Below are positions 61,501 through 64,000 of a DNA stretch of 64,000 nt, piece by piece. The notes beneath the pieces are model-generated. The model was not told the DNA's origin and did no database searches. It worked only from the letters and a program-made list of their open reading frames with translations. This DNA is from JAWPMV01 sp039819665 (GTDB taxonomy: Bacteria > Bacteroidota > Bacteroidia > J057), in NCBI GenBank assembly GCA_039819665.1, contig JBCBRM010000030.1, positions 1-64,000 on the forward strand, in the 5' to 3' direction. The position numbers and the translations under genes are program-made. Each line of letters starts with the position of its first letter. Positions within the stretch are counted from its first letter, which is position 1.

Positions 61501-61862
61501 CTGCCATCCTTTGGAACGAAGCCGGAGGAAATCCCACATTGCAAGCGCTGCCCATAGAAGCTCAGGTTTCGCCTGTGTTTGGAATTGCCATTGCGGATAT
61601 GGATGGAGATACACATATGGATATTGTACTGGGCGGCAATTTTTATGCACTGAAACCAGAAGTCGGAAGGCAGGATGCAAATTTTGGGGTCTTTCTAAAG
61701 GGAAATAGTTCTAAAAACTTTCAATACCTGAGTCCTGAAGAAAGCGGAATTTATCTAAGAGGAGAAGTTCGGGATATGAAGGTCTTTGAAGGAAAGGATA
61801 GCAAGCCCTTGTTGATGGTAGCCCGAAATAATGAATCAGTACTTTCATTTAAACGAAACTAA
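58545..61862 (+). CDS. FG-GAP/VCBS lipoprotein with ASPIC/UnbV domain (CRTAC1-like)
   Basis: 1105 residues. Lipobox LPAC (Cys19). A first propeller (about 60-510) has many calcium loops (DINNDGLPD, DINADGFLD, DYDQDGDLD). An ASPIC/UnbV domain follows (about 520-605: GIGARVRIKYGD, GFESSVEPGLLFGLG, LEVIWPDRKKE). A second propeller (about 640-1105) has DVNGDGKED and DFDADGDMD loops. Such proteins are found next to SusCD pairs in Bacteroidota and in Planctomycetes; function is unknown, and surface ligand binding is usual speculation. It starts 55 bp after the susD terminator and ends 10 bp before a second, similar gene. Confidence 0.9.
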   Translation: MRYYSFLLILIFLWALPACDSVVENPIQDDKLRLFSRLDSVNTGLNFINEVKDQKDFNVLTYRNFYNGGGVAIGDINNDGLPDIYFTANMASNRLYLNKGNWQFEDISDKAGIAGEKAWSTGVSMVDINADGFLDIYVCNSGDIKGDNKENELFINQGDMTFMEKAAEYGLNDKGFSTHASFFDYDQDGDLDCYVLNNSFKDPNRIDLYKKAREETDEEGGDKLFRNDGDTFTDVTLEAGIYNSQIGFGLGVSVSDLNGDMLPDIYVSNDFWERDYLYINQGNGKFSEELPERISQTSVSSMGADIADINNDGSPEVFSTDMLAGDNYRLKAMTVFDPYHLEDLKYRANYHYQILQNCLQLNDGNANFQEIGFMAGISATDWSWGALMFDFENDGWKDIFVANGIYHDIMYMDFTAFISDQANVEKIVRESGRADFRDFLPYLPSNPLANFAFVNNRKLQFSSEAEELGLGEVSFSNGAAYGDLDQDGDMDLIVNNVNMPAFIYRNNSDSLKKNHFLKINFSGSNENPQGIGARVRIKYGDQEQELQHYTARGFESSVEPGLLFGLGQETEIKELEVIWPDRKKEILTKLSSDQTILLQYENARENFSPETKPRQRLFTENSSMTFPEKALHTENTYNDFNHELLLPHMLSTEGPQLLKGDVNGDGKEDALLLGAAGDPDKLFIQNSAATFNLSPQEAFEQDKDIESTGGALADMDQDGDLDLLVGAGGNEYTKGIQNFLLRYYENDGKGNFSKQQEKTPPAGGNTSCIEVADFDADGDMDVFIGGRVVPGNYGLKPRSFLLRKDPNGWTDITTEFLGGLGMITDAVWVDQDNDNDLDLVVVGEWLGVTLLKNEGGELQAPAMIPNSFGWWNCIEKADLDGDGDEDFVLGNWGLNSKFQASVERPLSMYVKDFDQNGKSEFVINWFPPLDNKAYPFATKGDITTQLPHLKRSNLKFEEYAHKTFSDLFTEEEVRGGLAYKAEYLQSAILWNEAGGNPTLQALPIEAQVSPVFGIAIADMDGDTHMDIVLGGNFYALKPEVGRQDANFGVFLKGNSSKNFQYLSPEESGIYLRGEVRDMKVFEGKDSKPLLMVARNNESVLSFKRN

Positions 61863-61872
61863 TTAAAGAACT

Positions 61873-64000
61873 ATGAATAGATGTTGGGGCATACTGAGCC
61901 TTTGTGGCTTATTGTTGATGCAATCATGCGGAGAGGATTCGAACACACTATTCAGATTGGTTCCTCCTGCTGAGTCGGGTATACATTTTTCCAATCGTAT
62001 CATCGAGTCAGATTCAATCAATGTCCTGGAAAATGAGTATGTCTACAATGGGGGGGGAGTGGCCTTGGCAGATTTTAACCAGGATGGCCTACTCGATGTA
62101 TATATGAGTGGGAATATGGTGGAAAATGCGCTTTACCTCAATAAAGGCAATTTCCAATTTGAAGACATAACAGAAGTTGCGGGAGTAGGTAATGGCAAAA
62201 GATGGTCATCAGGCGTTACTATGGTTGATGTAAACCAGGACGGTTGGACTGATATTCATGTAGCGGCTACCAATCGCCCTACCACCTCGCAAAGGAAAAA
62301 CACCCTCTTTATTCATCAAGGCCTAAATGAAGCAGGTTTACCGACTTTCAAGGACATGGCTGCCGAATATGGACTGGCAGACACTTCCCATACCACCCAT
62401 GCTGCTTTCTTTGATTATGACAATGATGGCGATTTAGATGTATTTTTGGCGGTTGATGCTATGATTGCCAACAAGCAACCCAACAAATACAAAGAAAAGA
62501 ACCTCGACGGAAGCACCAATCGCTATGATCGTCTGTATCGTAATGATTTCAGCGATTCATTGGGACATCCCCTCTTTACTGAAGTATCCCGAGAAGCAGG
62601 TATATTGATTGAAGGCTATAGTTTGGGCCTGAACATTACAGACATCAATCGCGATGGCTGGAAAGACATCTTTGTTACTAATGATTATGTGAGCAATGAC
62701 CTCATGTACATCAACAATGGGGACGGGACTTTCACCGATAAGGCCAGCAACTATTTCAAGCATACTTCTCATTCGGCTATGGGTAATGATATCATAGATA
62801 TCAATTCTGATGGTCGAGTAGATATTGTATGCCTGGATATGTTGCCTGAGGATAACTATCGGAGGAAAACCATGCTGGGAGGTAACAATTATACCAGCTA
62901 TCTGAACAACAAGAACTTTGGTTATGACTTCCAGTACGTACGCAACACCTTTCAGCTAAATCAAGGAAGCTTGCCAGAATCCTCTGAACCTATCTTTTCA
63001 GATGTAGCTATGTACGCAGGTATTTCTGCTACGGACTGGAGTTGGACACCTTTGGTCGCCGATTTTGATAATGACGGTTATCGCGATATGATCATTACCA
63101 ATGGCTTCCCCAAGGACGTAACAGATCGGGATTTTATTGATTATTGGTCCAGTGTTGGGGCTTATGCCCCTCAATCTTTACTTCTGAGTAAAATTCCTTC
63201 AGTCAAGATCAGCAATTACGCCTACCGAAATAAGGGAGGAATTACTTTCGAAGATGCTACCGATAATTGGGGCATTCGCATGACTTCCTTTTCCAATGGA
63301 GCTGCTTATGGCGATTTGGACAATGATGGAGACCTGGATTATATCGTAAATAATATCGATGATTCTGCTTTCGTCTTCCAAAACCGGCTAAATGATGGAG
63401 AAGGGCAAAAGAATCATTGGTTAAGGGTAGGATTTGAGGGAAGCGAGAATAATCAGCAAGGTACAGGTGTGATTCTGGAAATTCAGCATGGAGGCATCAA
63501 GCAACATTGGGAGCATAATGTATCACGGGGATATATCTCTAGTGTGGAGCCTTTCGCTCACTTTGGATTAGGAACAGATCAAAAAGTAGATAAGCTGAAA
63601 GTGATTTGGCCGGATGGGAAAGTAGAATTGAAAGAAGGAATAGCTGCAGATCAAATTTTGACCCTAAAGTACACGGATGCAGAGGTCGAAAAAGTAGAGT
63701 ACAGCCTGGACGAAACTTCGACTCTATTCTCGGATATAACAGATCAAACAGGCCTAGATTTTATCCATCCCGAATCAGATTACATAGACTTCAATGTCCA
63801 GCCCATGTTGCCCCACAAACTCACTCAATACGGGCCGGCTTTGGCTGTAAGCGATGTAAATGGAGACGGTTTGCAGGATGTCTATATAGCAGGTTCGCAT
63901 TTCAATAAAGGGCGTTTTGCTATTCAGCAAGAAGATGGGACCTTTTCGATAGAAGACTTACTGCCCGGACCTGAGGGAGACAAGAAGCGACAGGAAGAAT
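61873..64000 (+). CDS. Second FG-GAP/ASPIC-UnbV lipoprotein (3' end outside window)
   Basis: The frame opens at ATG 61873 and is still open at the window end (709 codons seen). The start MNRCWGILSLCGLLLMQSC is a lipoprotein signal peptide (Cys19). FG-GAP/VCBS loops (DFNQDGLLD, DVNQDGWTD, DYDNDGDLD, DINRDGWKD) and an ASPIC/UnbV domain near residues 505-600 (GTGVILEIQHGG, GYISSVEPFAHFGLG, LKVIWPDGKVE) follow in the same order as in the preceding gene, so the two are tandem duplicates. A second propeller has just begun (DVNGDGLQD) at the end of the window. The 10-bp gap means they are one operon. Confidence 0.9.
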   Translation, partial: MNRCWGILSLCGLLLMQSCGEDSNTLFRLVPPAESGIHFSNRIIESDSINVLENEYVYNGGGVALADFNQDGLLDVYMSGNMVENALYLNKGNFQFEDITEVAGVGNGKRWSSGVTMVDVNQDGWTDIHVAATNRPTTSQRKNTLFIHQGLNEAGLPTFKDMAAEYGLADTSHTTHAAFFDYDNDGDLDVFLAVDAMIANKQPNKYKEKNLDGSTNRYDRLYRNDFSDSLGHPLFTEVSREAGILIEGYSLGLNITDINRDGWKDIFVTNDYVSNDLMYINNGDGTFTDKASNYFKHTSHSAMGNDIIDINSDGRVDIVCLDMLPEDNYRRKTMLGGNNYTSYLNNKNFGYDFQYVRNTFQLNQGSLPESSEPIFSDVAMYAGISATDWSWTPLVADFDNDGYRDMIITNGFPKDVTDRDFIDYWSSVGAYAPQSLLLSKIPSVKISNYAYRNKGGITFEDATDNWGIRMTSFSNGAAYGDLDNDGDLDYIVNNIDDSAFVFQNRLNDGEGQKNHWLRVGFEGSENNQQGTGVILEIQHGGIKQHWEHNVSRGYISSVEPFAHFGLGTDQKVDKLKVIWPDGKVELKEGIAADQILTLKYTDAEVEKVEYSLDETSTLFSDITDQTGLDFIHPESDYIDFNVQPMLPHKLTQYGPALAVSDVNGDGLQDVYIAGSHFNKGRFAIQQEDGTFSIEDLLPGPEGDKKRQEE

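Noticed and set aside
1..64000. tRNA, rRNA, tmRNA, RNase P RNA or SRP RNA genes
   Set aside because: No T-loop (GTTCGAATC-type) sequence in a cloverleaf context and no signature of the large structural RNAs was seen in the intergenic regions read.

Overview
The window is chromosomal DNA of a member of the Bacteroidota, most likely a marine or environmental Saprospiria/Cytophagia-type bacterium. The lineage call rests on several features. Surface proteins end in type IX secretion (T9SS) sorting domains. There are SusC/SusD and FecI/FecR/STN-TonB systems, an S46 dipeptidyl-peptidase, a Bacteroidota-type signal peptidase I, and promoter-like TAnnTTTG/TAnnTTCG boxes in place of a sigma-70 TATAAT. 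Genus cannot be fixed from sequence reading alone. No rRNA, tRNA, CRISPR array or intact insertion sequence was seen.

Layout. 0-10.5 kb: the end of a secreted M43-like metalloprotease, then three tandem minus-strand paralogues of very large Asp-rich, calcium-binding (thrombospondin type 3 repeat) T9SS cargo proteins. 10.7-14.7 kb: a two-domain DUF1080 protein and an hsp20-dnaK chaperone pair. 14.8-28 kb: mixed metabolic and membrane genes (SDR, VOC, BASS transporter, PlsC-like acyltransferase, OmpA-like protein, an M1 peptidase homologue without zinc ligands, XisH/XisI, flippase, pdxH, cutA, GNAT). This stretch is peppered with two families of small intergenic repeats and has a lone GIY-YIG nuclease gene. 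27.8-38.8 kb: S46 peptidase, monomeric isocitrate dehydrogenase, DUF5684-LepB fusion, a candidate structured RNA, PD40 propeller protein, M23 peptidase and M49-like peptidase. 38.8-47.5 kb: acyl-CoA carboxylase beta subunit, rluB/scpB overlapping pair, DUF1573 lipoprotein, TetR regulator, beta-helix protein, thymidine kinase and fatty acid-CoA ligase.

47.5-64 kb holds two surface/uptake modules. The first is an ECF sigma factor, a small HELGH lipoprotein, FecR anti-sigma and an STN-TonB receptor in a tight operon, with a divergent repeat-containing lipoprotein. The second is a SusC/SusD pair, a strong terminator, then two lipoproteins of the FG-GAP/ASPIC-UnbV (CRTAC1-like) type, the last running off the window. 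No glycoside hydrolase is seen beside the SusCD pair, so its substrate is open.

The least explained material is intergenic. (i) Six arrays of an 8-bp unit (consensus NCTAACAC or its complement) sit just downstream of genes, often as facing arms. (ii) Three copies of a roughly 36-bp CCGGGA palindrome bracket the GIY-YIG gene, an arrangement like REP elements with their cognate endonuclease. (iii) A gene-free 200-nt stretch at 34.9-35.1 kb folds on itself and ends in an intrinsic terminator. All functional calls come from reading motifs; no database search was run.
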